A DNA stretch of 64,000 nt. Source: Botryococcus braunii (Eukaryota; Chlorophyta; Trebouxiophyceae). The notes under the pieces are model-generated. The model was not told where the DNA came from and ran no database searches. It saw only the letters and a program-made list of their open reading frames with translations. The position numbers were made by a program, and so were the translations under genes. Below, piece by piece: positions 30,868 to 40,905 of this stretch; position 1 is the first letter of the stretch, and every line of letters begins with the position of its first letter. The stretch covers positions 1 through 64,000 of the forward strand of contig KV908451.1 in assembly GCA_002005505.1 (NCBI GenBank). Reading direction: 5' to 3'.

Positions 30868-32133
30868 TCAAGTTTTGGGTTTCCCCTTCCCTTTCCCCTT
30901 CCACTTCCCTCTTCCCTTTCCTTTCCCTTGCCAATTACCTTGCCCTCCTTGAGGTGGTGGAAGCCCTCCTTGCACTGGTGCCACCACTGGTGGGGCCTGT
31001 GGTGCAGAGGGAAAGTAACCCGGTTGAAAGACTGGTGGTTGGAACCCTCCCGCTTTAGCTTTAGCAGCCAACCACTCCCTTTTCAACTGACATTGCCATG
31101 CTTCATGGCCCAACTGTTTGCAAAAGTAACACTCCCTATTAGCGGGGATGACCTTCCGAGAGTCCAACTTTCCTCCCTTCCCTGGTGAACCAGGGGGTCC
31201 TCCAACAGCTCCCCAGAAGGGTGGTGACCCTTGAACTTCCTCTGGGATATGAGCTGCACCAAGATTGGTGTGGAAGTTTGATAGTGTCCTCCTCTTGGGG
31301 GGACCTCCCTGTGCATCCCCATGGGCACTCTTGAAACCACCTTCATACTTGACCACAAAGGAGCACAAGTCATCCAGGTCTGTGAAGGGTTTCCCTGTCC
31401 CGGGGTTGATGGTACTGGCCAATCTTAACTGCACATTAAGACCCTTCATGAATAAGTGCAACTTATCCTGCTCTACCATTTCATATTCCACCTCAATATC
31501 CGAAAGCAAAGCAACAAATCTTTCAATGTACCTCTCCACACTTTCATTCCCTTGGTATACTTTGTCAAGCTTTTGTCTTGCTATTGCTACTGTGTCAGTG
31601 GCATCATATCTTTTGGACATAAAAGCTTTAAAGTCTTCCCACTTTATGGCATCTTCCTCTCCTCCCTCTTTTTCCCACTTACGCACAAAAGCATCCCACA
31701 CTTTAAGAGGTCTTTCTTCCAAGTGTTGAACTGCCAAAGCAACCCACTTAGCATCAGGCACGTTTGTGAGTTTAGCATATGATGCCAATTTCCGTGCAAA
31801 AAACATAAAACTTCCACGTTTTCCGTTAAAGAGAGAAGGAGGGGCAGCACGCACTTGCACCGGTTTGATGATCGGTGCTTGGGCCTCAGCCTGCCGAGCC
31901 TCCAACTTTTGTTCGACTAACGTGTTAATGTATTCTTCAATTTCATCCTTTGACAAGGGGCGTTTCTTCCTTTTGCCTTCCGATCCCTCGGTTGTGGGGG
32001 CGATCGGGTTCATGGAATCAACGTCCTCTTCCAACAAGTCCGTCACTTCAATTCCATCCTTCAAAGAACCTTCCACAAGGCTTCGGTCTTCTTCAGATAG
32101 GTTTTTAAACCTATCGGATCCCACCGAGCTCAT
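30868..32133 (-). CDS. A3 gag
   Basis: Complete 421-residue gag, ATG at 32133, stop TGA at 30868-30870. The N-terminus is acidic, then a Lys/Arg patch (GKRKKRPLSK) and a coiled-coil-like segment (DEIEEYINTLVEQKLEARQAEAQ). The capsid core includes FFARKLASYAKLT, WEDFKAFMSKRYD and a DLDDLCSFVVKYE segment. A CCHC knuckle CYFCKQLGHEAWQC is followed by a Pro/Gln-rich stretch and a Gly-Lys tail. It forms the particle and binds RNA. The protease frame follows in the same frame after the single UGA. Confidence 0.92.
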   Translation of the reverse strand: MSSVGSDRFKNLSEEDRSLVEGSLKDGIEVTDLLEEDVDSMNPIAPTTEGSEGKRKKRPLSKDEIEEYINTLVEQKLEARQAEAQAPIIKPVQVRAAPPSLFNGKRGSFMFFARKLASYAKLTNVPDAKWVALAVQHLEERPLKVWDAFVRKWEKEGGEEDAIKWEDFKAFMSKRYDATDTVAIARQKLDKVYQGNESVERYIERFVALLSDIEVEYEMVEQDKLHLFMKGLNVQLRLASTINPGTGKPFTDLDDLCSFVVKYEGGFKSAHGDAQGGPPKRRTLSNFHTNLGAAHIPEEVQGSPPFWGAVGGPPGSPGKGGKLDSRKVIPANRECYFCKQLGHEAWQCQLKREWLAAKAKAGGFQPPVFQPGYFPSAPQAPPVVAPVQGGLPPPQGGQGNWQGKGKGRGKWKGKGKGKPKT

Positions 32134-32220
32134 CTACGCGACGCATCCCAAAGTTAGATCCTTACATCGGCATCTGCCAACTTCCAACAACTTGATCGAA
32201 AACCCCAAAGGATTGATAAC

Positions 32221-32237
32221 GGCTTTCGCCGATACCA
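32221..32237 (-). promoter_or_regulatory. A3 primer-binding site
   Basis: On the minus strand, two bases after the 5' LTR, TGGTATCGGCGAAAGCC. The first seven bases match the complement of the initiator tRNA-Met 3' end (TGGTATC); the rest diverges from the angiosperm version. The primer is therefore probably initiator tRNA-Met or another tRNA ending GATACCA. Confidence 0.6.
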
Positions 32238-32239
32238 AA

Positions 32240-32717
32240 TGTAATAACTCAGCGGAATTTATAAGGAAGTAAGGCAGGAAGGGAGCAAGGAACGAGGCGC
32301 GACACGAGGTCCGTCACTTGGGGCAAGCAAGCGTTTACAAGAACCACCCCACCACACAGCTTACCCTTGTGGTTTCTCCAGTTCTGTCCTCTCGTGTTAA
32401 TCTACTCGGCACGCGGGTTCCTAGCCAAGGGACGCCTATCATTCGGACTCGGCCCATGTACGACTTATGTCTCTCTATCCTTCGTGAGAGCCCTAGATCG
32501 TCCACTCGTTGGCGTGCTAACGGTGACAACTATTGTCATCAAACACACGCAATGACGGAGTGCCAACTATGCATGGCGTAAGCAACCATCACCGACGGAA
32601 GGTGCTACTCTCGTTCGAGCGGCTAACCACGTGGCTCCCACGGGCGTGCAGTATGGCGCCAAAGGGCGTCTCCCGCAAATGTCCCGAAATGCTCGGAAAT
32701 CCTCGCATTCCGTTACA
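32240..32717 (-). repeat. A3 5' LTR (478 bp)
   Basis: Second LTR of A3. Its right end (32717) is fused directly to the gag of copia element D without a target-site duplication. A long plus-strand frame of D runs leftward into this LTR, but those 60 or so residues are LTR sequence and not protein. Confidence 0.95.
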
Positions 32718-35700
32718 AAAAGGGTCTTTGCCTGCCATCCTGGAGGCTATGCCTGGTACAGCACATGACGCAGCCGCAATGTTACTGATTTATGAGTCAG
32801 TCCCAGAGGAATGGCTGGGACCTCTGTCTAATCTGCCCTCTGCTTATGATGCATATGAGTTCATCTGCAGAAAGTTTATTGGTGGATATAATATCGAGGC
32901 CAATGCAGATTGGCTCCAAGAAATGAGCCAGGGAATGAAACATGACGAGACGATTTCGCAATATGTCAACAGAATGATCAACCTGAAGGCATGCCTTGAC
33001 AGGAACAACCATGCTCTACTGGATGCACACGTTGCAACCCAGATTGTGCAGGGCTTGCCTGATGCAGCTAAAGAGCCAGGAATGATCACAACTGCTGCAG
33101 CACAACCCCTGGAGAAGCTGGCTGGACTTCTGCGCAACACAGCAGCTGCAGTGGGTTTTGATGAATATGCTCCTCGCCAACCAAGGGTTTTGGCTCTTGG
33201 ACAAGGCTCCAGTGGAGCCAATACCCCACCAGCTGCCAGTGCAGTCCATCAGCAGGCCCAACCAACTGTCTCTGAGGCCAAGTCCGAGACTAAGGGCATC
33301 TGCAACTACTGCAATAAGAAGGGGCATTACTGGAGGGACTGTCGAAAGAGGAAGCGGGACGAGGAGACCCAACGGAACGTAGTGGCAGCGGTCCAACAAT
33401 TGCAGGGAATGTGGCCACAGGGACCTCCACATATGGGTGGCCCACACCCTCCTGCAGCCCAGCTGGCGCACCCTGGACTGGATGCCTTTCCGGCATGGTT
33501 CCAACCCCCAGCTCCCCCACCTCCACCACCTGGAGGTATGCCATACATAATTTCCCTCAACATCCTGAAGACTCCTGTCAGAAATTCGTCTCTGCAATCC
33601 TGGCTGGTGGACAGTGGAGCATCTGTACATCTGGTGAATGATGTGACCCTACTACATAATCCAACTGTGCATGCCAAACCCATCCCATTACATCTGGCCA
33701 CTTCAGATGCCACTGGAGGAATTGTAGCATCAGGCTCTGTCTGCATCCTCAGTCGAGTGGGAGTTCCCCTGTGGATACATCATGTTCAGTGTGTTCCTTC
33801 TGCAACCTCAAACATACTGTCAGTATCTGCAGCATTGCGGGATGGGGCAGTCTTTCGCACAGATGATGTTGGAGCGTTCACTGAAGTCTGTGGTCCAAAC
33901 AGCTGGAGGTCTCGGATCAGTGCAGAGAAAGGGCTATTTTATATTCATCAAGTTGTAGCTCTGAGTCCCAGTGTTAACCACAGAAGAATTTCAGCTGCTG
34001 TGAAGTCCAAAACCCCCACCCAAAACTCACACAACTGTGCCAGACGATACCTCTGGCATAGCAGAATGGGACATCCAGGTGAAACATGGATGCAGCGCCT
34101 AACCAATGAGGACCTGGTCTCGGGACTTGATACATCCCTATGTCCCTGCTCCAATTGTCCAGTCTACTGTGAAGCATGTATTGAGGGAAAGACGTCTCGG
34201 CCTCCATTTGGAATAAGCAGTAGACCAGCTGTTGAACCACTTGACAGAGTACATATTGACACTGTGGGCCCCATTTTTCCTGCTGCAGTAACTGGTGAAC
34301 GTTACTGGGTGACTGCTTTGGATGAGTCATCTCAGTTAAAGGCGGTCCTGCCTGTGAAGTCCAAAGATGCCATCAGTGCTGCTGTGAGGGACCTCATTCT
34401 ATACTGGCAGACCCAGAAGAAAACCAAAGTGAAGTGTGTCCGGTGTGACCGTGGAACTGAATTTCTGAATGCCACGTTCAAAGAATTTTGTGCATCCCAG
34501 GGGACTAAATTGGAGACCTCAGCTCCTTACACCCCGCAACAGAATGGAGCGGCTGAAAGAGCCAATCGCACCCTCAAGGAACGTACCAGGACTCTTCTGG
34601 CTTTTGCAGCTGCCAGTCCAACGTTGTGGAAGGAGGCCCTGGAAACTGCATGCACCCTACTGAACATGGGTCCCAGTACCGGGAGGGACCGCACGCCATC
34701 AGAATTATTTTTTGGCTACAAACCAAATGTAACCCCACTGCGTACCTGGGGTTGCTTGGCCTTTGTGCACATTCCTGATGTCCAGCGCTCTGTGTTTTCC
34801 CCTAAAACTGTGCCAGGGATGCTTACTGGTTACTCAGCCTCCTCCAAAGCCTATCGGATCTATGTGGGAGGGGGTATCTGGAAGGAGAGCAGAGATGTGG
34901 TTTTCGTGGAGCACCTCAGGGGAGCCTCTCGGGTTGGCATGAGCGTTTCCTCAACACAGTCTACAGAGTTTCTGTGTCCTGAGCCCTCTGCAAGTGACAC
35001 TCCCCCAGTCTTTCCCGGCACCTCCCCTGGCACAACCAACATCAGCCTTGAGACAGATCTTGATGACCCACACAGTGAGCCTGAGTACCTGCCAGCCTCC
35101 AGCAACCTCCCCACACAGCCTGTCACAGGACCCCCCAGTGAGGCTGAGCCCGAGCCTGAATCCAGAAGACTGTGTGACCCAGTGGAGATGGATCAAACCC
35201 TGGAGGCAGTACAGGACTTAGCCAGAGGAGTGAGACAGGACTCCCACCTTCGACCGCAGATGGAGCGAGCCCAGGAGGTCCTCAGACCAACTAGGTCTGA
35301 TTGCCGCAACCACCAATTGGATGGCCTGACCCGGGCTCAACGACACGAACAACGCACTGCCGCCAAAGACCTCCTGCTGCCACAGGAGAAGGGAGAGAGC
35401 AGAGAGCGAGAGGGGTTGACTGAATGTGACTCTCTGTCACAGGGACCAGGGGAAGTGCAGCTAGAGGGTGATTCACATGAGGGGCATGAATTGCATGTGA
35501 GTGCAGTGAGGGGGGCAGCTACATGCAAAGCTGCAAATGGTCCCGGGGAGCTGAGCAGTATGGGTGGGTCTTGTTCAGTGACTGAGAGAAATGTAAGAGA
35601 TGTGACCATGCAGAGTTCTTCTGGCAACCCGTCCAGTCAGAGCACTCCTGGACGGGACTGTGGTGGCAGCCACCGGTCAGAGGAAGCATCATATGCTTTC

Positions 35701-37893
35701 TCTGCACCAGCCAAACATGATTGTGAGCGGGAGACAGGATCTGCATCCTTGACTCCATGTAAGGGACGAGAGGAGGAGGTGAATCAGGAGCACAGACATT
35801 GTGGAGACAGACCAAATTACAAGTGCTCACTGAGAGGTACCTGTGCCTGGGAGAGTGATGTCAGAGATGTGAGGTCACTCCCAACAGTGACATGCAGTCG
35901 GTCTGAGAGGCATGTGGATCACATAAATCAGGGGAAGTATGCAGACACTCTGCCATATCCCGATGTTGCTTGTGAGAGACCTGAAGAGTCTGAACTCTTG
36001 CAGGCATGTCAGAGTGTGTCTGAGGAGGTGAATCGGAAGTCTGGACAATGTGAAGGGATTCCAAATTACAAAGACTGTCCGAGAGGTACCTGTGCATGGG
36101 AGGATGATGTGAGGGATGAGCAGAGTAACTTGTGCAAAGCCAAGTGTGAGTCCAAGCGAGAGCGTGCTATGAGAGAGCATTCTACTTCTACTGGAGAGCC
36201 TGTGATGTGTAACTCAGCGAGTGTCAGTGGAAGAGTAGTGGGTTCTGGACAAAGTGAGAGAAAATCAGGCAATTCAGAGGAAAAGCACACAGGTGTCAGA
36301 TTTGGGAAAATTCACGTTCCCTCTAATTTGAGAGAAGCACAGATGTCTCCCCAGTGGGAATACTGGAAGGCAGCTATGCAGGAAGAGCAAAATTCTCTAG
36401 ATACTCATGAGGTCATGGAGTATGTTCCGAGACCTCGTGGACATAAGGTTATTCCAGTTCACTGGATATTTTCAGTGAAAATGGATGCACATGGCAATGT
36501 TGTGAGATTCAAGGCCAGATTAGTGGCACAGGGATGCAGACAAATCCCTGGAGTGGATGTGATGGAGGTCTTTGCTCCTACTAGTAGCTATGGAGCTAGA
36601 AGAGCTCTGCTTGCTGTTGCTGCAAGAGAGGGCTGTGAAATTCATCAGGTGGACGTTAAGACCGCCTTTCTGAATGGTGAGCTCGAGGAGGAAGTATATG
36701 TAACGCAACCTCCTGGCTTTGAGAATGGTGATAAGAATATTGTGTGCCGATTGAGAAAGGCGTTGTATGGCCTGAAGCAGGCTCCACGTGCCTGGCACAA
36801 AACCCTGAATGACAAACTTGAAGTCATGGGGTATGAGGTGTGCAAGAGTGATGCGGGAGTGTATGTGAGATGCTCTACTGATGGAGGAAAGTCCTATGTG
36901 CTGATCTATGTTGATGATCTTCTGATAGTTTCCAAGGGCATGTCAGAAATCGAGAGAGTGAAGGGACTTCTCAAGAAAGAATTCACCATCCATGATCTTG
37001 GGGAAGTGAAGGATTTCTTGGGATGTCAAGTGATGAGAGATAGAGATAAAGGGCTGATCACCCTGAGTTGCATCCCTAAAATCGATGCACTTGTAGAGAA
37101 ATTTGGCTTGGATCTTGAGTCAGTGGGACCTGATACTCCCATGACAAAAGATTTCGTAATGTCCCAAAGGCCTGCACCGAGAGATGGGAGCGACAGCATT
37201 GGTGCTGGCAGTCCACTACCTCCAGGTCACCGTTACTGTGAGTTAGTAGGGTCTCTTCTGTATATAGCCAACACCACACGTCCCGATATAGCTCAGGCAG
37301 TAGGTGTATTGTCTCGTTATCGCATATCTCCCACCACAGCACATTGGAATGAAGCCATCCGTGTGTTGAAGTATCTGAAAGGAACCCGAGATTTGGTTCT
37401 AACTCTCGGAGGGGGGGAGATAGAGCTAGAAGGCTATGTGGATGCCGACTATGGAGGTGATCAGGATCATCGCTTCTCTACCACTGGCTTTGTCCTCACT
37501 GTGTTTGGAGGAGCAGTAGTGTGGGGAAGTAAAAAGCAATCTGCTGTTGCCACTTCAACAGTGGAGGCTGAATTCATGGCAGCAAGTGCTGTTGTGAAGG
37601 AAGCAAATTGGCTGAGAGGTTTCCTGGAGGAAATTGGAGTGTTACCGTGGATAGTGAAGATTCATTGTGACAACCAAGGGTGTATAAACCACCTGAGGAA
37701 TCCGGTGTACTCCAAACACACAAAGCATATTGCAATTAGCTGTCATTTCGCACGTGAAGCTATTGCAAAGGGGCAGGTTGAATTCAAGTACATTCAATCT
37801 GCTAGAAATGTGGCTGACATTTTTACCAAACCACTAGTTAGACAAGTGTTTCTGGGACATCGTAACTCACTGGGACTGGCCAAGTTTCTGTGA
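32718..37893 (+). CDS. Element D gag-pol polyprotein (5' partial)
   Basis: About 1,724 codons without a stop. Gag capsid region (IYESVPEEWLGPLSNL, WLQEMSQGMKHDETISQYV), CCHC knuckle CNYCNKKGHYWRDC, protease WLVDSGASVHLVND, integrase zinc region with HSRMGHPG and CPVYCEACIEGK, catalytic acids in VHIDTVGPI and CDRGTEFLNATFKEFC, and PYTPQQNGAAERANRTLKE. After integrase comes a roughly 450-residue linker of low complexity, with a module present twice (35771-35869, 36022-36120). Then RT (AFLNGELEEEVYVTQPPGF, active site YVDDLLIV) and RNase H (VDADYGGD, STVEAEFMAA), ending ADIFTKPLVRQ. The true gag start is missing. All catalytic residues look intact, so the internal region is probably young. Confidence 0.93.
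35771..36120 (+). repeat. Duplicated module in the D integrase-RT linker
   Basis: Two segments of about 33 codons, each starting EEVN and ending in RGTCAWE.DVRD with PNYK in the middle and conserved Cys residues, spaced 251 bp apart. The linker is otherwise rich in Ser, Glu and Cys. No known domain was recognised. Confidence 0.7.
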
Positions 37894-37896
37894 GGT

Positions 37897-37911
37897 AAAG
37901 GCAAGGGGAAG
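37897..37911 (+). promoter_or_regulatory. D polypurine tract
   Basis: AAAGGCAAGGGGAAG directly before the 3' LTR. Same core as the tracts of B1 and of the remnant at 59947-59961. Confidence 0.85.
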
Positions 37912-38578
37912 TGTTGTGTTAATTAATTTTATGCCTTTCCCTCAGAGGAGTAATAATGGCAAGTCTCCGTATGAAGACAATACCAATTAGGAAAGAGAGG
38001 CAGAACCCTGAGTTCTGCCAGGCAATACATGCATTTGAACGAAGACTATCATAACGCAAGTTACAGACACGTTTGTAGAAAGGAGGCATATGGGGCAAGC
38101 ACGGATAGGGAAGGCACTTGGTTGGAACTATAGTGGCACTCCGGGTGTCTATCAATCAGTTGCTAACCAGTCCTTGACTTGTATATGTCCGTGCCTACTT
38201 AACAACGCACAAGTAGGAGGACATCGTCTAACACCCTCCGTGCCGCCACCATGCAGGTGACTTAATCCTTATTGTATTCCTGGATTTAGCACTCAGATGA
38301 ACATTGTTAGAACATGTTAGACATATAGAGTTGAGTTTAGCTCATCGGACAAAGTAATGAACACGACCTGGGTGAGAGCAGGTTAGGCGTGTTTGAACTG
38401 CGTCACCTTGTTAGGAGAGATGAGAGATATTGTAACACTTGGTTGGAACTATAGTGGCACTCCGGGTGTCTATCAATCAGTTGCTAACCAGTCCTTGACT
38501 TGTATATGTCCGTGCCTACTTAACAACGCACAAGTAGGAGGACATCGTCTAACACCCTCCGTGCCGCCACCATGCAGG
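37912..38578 (+). repeat. D 3' LTR, 3'-truncated (667 bp)
   Basis: Starts TGTTGTGTTA. It contains a 143-bp module twice (38115-38257 and 38436-38578) that is identical by eye in all 143 positions. Each module has a hairpin with TGTCC and CCTACTT on one side and AAGTAGG and GGACA on the other. By comparison with B1 the LTR should extend about 25 bp beyond the second module; here LINE sequence starts instead. Confidence 0.85.
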
Positions 38579-40424
38579 ATACGCCAAGCCCAGAATATTT
38601 CACATTCCCCCTGCCTTCAATGTGTCTCGGGTCGTCCCTGTGTTTAAACCCGGGGCCAAGGACGTATTGGATACGGCAAATTACCGCCCTCTTGCTGTCC
38701 CTGAACCCTTCATGCGGTTGTATGCCACTCTCTTGAACACTAGGCTTATTCAGCATGTGGAATCCCAGGGGTTGCGCTGTCAAGCCCAAACTGGCTTCCA
38801 CCCAGGTTTTTCCACCTTGCATCAGCTCTTTGCGGTTCAGCACTTCATTGACCTTGCTACGCCAGAGCACCCCTTATTTTTATGCTCTTTAGATTTGAGT
38901 AAAGCCTATGATCGGGTTCCTCGTCCCCTTCTTTGGGAGGCCTTATCTCGGGTGGGGGTACCTGCCCAATTTCGGGCTGCTGTGCAATCTTTGTATGACG
39001 ATGCCCTAGTTACCTTATGTGCAGGGGGGACGTCCGGGGCGCTCGTGATGCCTCGGGTCGGTATCCTCCAGGGGTCCCCTATTAGTCCTACTCTGTTTGG
39101 TATCTTCTCGGATGGTCTCATTCGCTATGTTGAAGCTCGGTGTCCGGGTGTTGGGCCCGCCACCCGGGATGGTCGTTCTGTCCCTATTCAAGGCTATGCC
39201 GATGACTACAAGCTTCTGGCCAAGTCCCGGGATGAGTTGCAGGCTCACCTTCTCCCCGCTACTTCGGAGTGGTGCCAGTTAACGCGTATGCGGGTGAATG
39301 TCCCCAAGTCGCATTTCATGGTCTTCCCTCACTCGCAGGAAGCCCCCACCCCCGTTACGTATGATGGTCAACCCCTGCCTCGGGTGACCCAGGCTCGTCA
39401 TTTAGGAGTCATCCTTTCTACGACTTCCGGTATTGGGGCTACCTTTGGCCACTTACGTGGCAAGATGTGGGGTGCCTGGTCTACTATTTTCACACGCTAT
39501 GGCAATCTTAAATGCGCCACTTCGATTGGTCTTCTTGTGCGTCTCTTCTTGACGTGTGTGGTTCCTGCTTGTTCATATGGGTGTGAGGTATGGAGTCTCC
39601 GGGGGTTTTCCCCCTCCTCCCCTCAGCCCTCTGCAAACACTCTAGAAAAGGATTTTCTTACTATGCTCCGGATGATCCTTGGGGTTCGTCCCACTGTCCA
39701 TACTGATGTGCTCCTTGCCGAGGTAGGCGTTTGGCCCCTTCAGCATATTTGGTTCAAGCGGGTGGTCACCTTTTGGAACTCTCTGGCAGCTCTCCCCGCA
39801 GACCACTTGTATGCCCGCATTCATAGGGACTCTTGCTACTACGGGGTTACGGCTCGTCCTCCGTCCTGGGCGGCTTCTTTTATGTCCGCCCTTCGACGCT
39901 TAGGGTACCCCTATGAGGTTGATTGTCAGCGCCCCCATCCTGTAGACATGGATACCTTTTTAGCCCTAGTTAGGCAGGCTAATACCCTCGATGTGCCTTC
40001 CCTCCATGTTTCCCCCCGGTTGGCCCCTACGGATCCTCAGCTATGTACGTATGTGCGGTGGTTTGCGCGCCCTACTAAGGCTCAGCGCTCCCGCCTTTTT
40101 TATCTCTCTCTTGATGTTTCCAAGGTTCGGCTCTTCCTCAGGTTTCGTCTTGGTGTTCATGGCCTTCCTATTGATCTGGGCCGCCGGCAGCGGCTTCCGC
40201 GGCTTCAGCGCGTGTGTGATATGTGTGGTTCCGCTGTGGGTGATGAACACCACTTTGTTTTTCACTGTCCCGCCCTTGCGCCTGTGCGGGACAGTTACCC
40301 CCAGTTGTTTGCTCGCCCCTCACGGTCTCTTCGGCAGTTTATTTGGCAGGCTGATTTGCGTGCGGTTGTATCGTTCATCTCGGATGCCTTCCAGGCTCGT
40401 GTTGACTTACGCCGGACGCGGTGA
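38579..40424 (+). pseudogene. LINE reverse transcriptase (5' partial)
   Basis: Open frame of about 615 codons entering from the junction. RT motifs: [44 protein letters not shown] (first catalytic Asp), [13 protein letters not shown], and the active site GYADDYKLL. After the RT thumb comes a C-terminal CCHC motif ([18 protein letters not shown]), typical of LINE ORF2. The upstream endonuclease domain is missing. The remaining frame has no stop, so truncation is the only visible lesion. Confidence 0.88.
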
Positions 40425-40605
40425 CTTGGCCGCAGCCACGTGTGTGGCTGCCCCTCCCCCATTTATTCCCCATTTCCCCATTTCGTTTACGCCGTTGCGT
40501 GTCTAGTCTTTGGTTGGCTACCTCGGGTGGCCCGCTTTTCTTTATTTCGTGCTAGCGTGTGTTGTGGACATCTTATCATGCCCTCGTGGCTGGACAGATG
40601 TAACT
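38579..40605 (+). mobile_element. 5'-truncated LINE (non-LTR retrotransposon)
   Basis: A LINE fragment joined to the end of the D LTR. Only the second half of the main frame is present: reverse transcriptase from just before its conserved core, and a C-terminal zinc knuckle. 5' truncation is typical of LINE insertion. About 180 bp of 3' non-coding sequence follows. No poly-A tail is visible, and no target-site duplication was found. Confidence 0.85.
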
Positions 40606-40905
40606 TCTTCTTCTTTTACAAGAGTGGAGTAAAAAAGACCAGCCCAATGTTCAGGGCCCAATGTTCAGGGGGGTGGTATCAAACTGAGAATGAAGTGTTG
40701 AAAAACACTGGAAATTCCGCAAAGGCTGGACGCTGAAAGTGGCGAAGCTGCCAGCCCCGCTTAAAGACTGGCCAGGCGAAGGCAAATCTGAGAAAAAAAG
40801 ATAAAATCAATACTATGGGTGACGAAACAGATTTTCTTTCTTTCTTTCTTTCCTTCTTCTGCTTTTGCAAGAGTGGAGTAAAAAAGACCAGCCCAATGTT
40901 CAGGG
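40606..40905. repeat. Pair of about 50-bp direct repeats flanking 196 bp
   Basis: The string GAGTGGAGTAAAAAAGACCA with flanking CTTCTTC and CCCAATGTTCAGGG occurs at 40606-40656 and again at 40853-40905. A diverged version occurs at 58708-58740 next to the same LINE 3' end. The motif therefore belongs to the 3' tail (minus strand) of LINE 2, and its duplication here brackets a 196-bp non-coding insert. Confidence 0.75.

Larger units (their letters stand above)
25237..32717 (-). mobile_element. Family A Ty3 retrotransposon A3, nearly complete
   Basis: Minus-strand element with two 478-bp LTRs that look identical or nearly so by eye, primer-binding site, gag, protease, pol and polypurine tract. 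It is the best copy of family A in the window. The only coding lesion I see is a one-base deletion in a G run (29895-29899). The near-identical LTRs imply a recent insertion, but the flanks (gctcg left, aaaag right) do not form a target-site duplication and belong to two different elements. Confidence 0.94.
32718..38578 (+). mobile_element. Copia-type element D, 5' truncated
   Basis: Plus-strand Ty1/copia element related to B1 but a distinct lineage. The 5' LTR, primer-binding site and about the first 90 codons of gag are missing; it begins exactly at the A3 LTR end. The rest of gag-pol is a single intact frame. A polypurine tract and a 3' LTR (37912-38578, missing its last few dozen bases) follow. 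A LINE fragment abuts on the right. Confidence 0.93.

Noticed and set aside
32533..32717. N-terminal 61 residues of the long copia frame of element D
   Set aside because: This segment is the A3 LTR; the frame simply continues through it. It is not gag.
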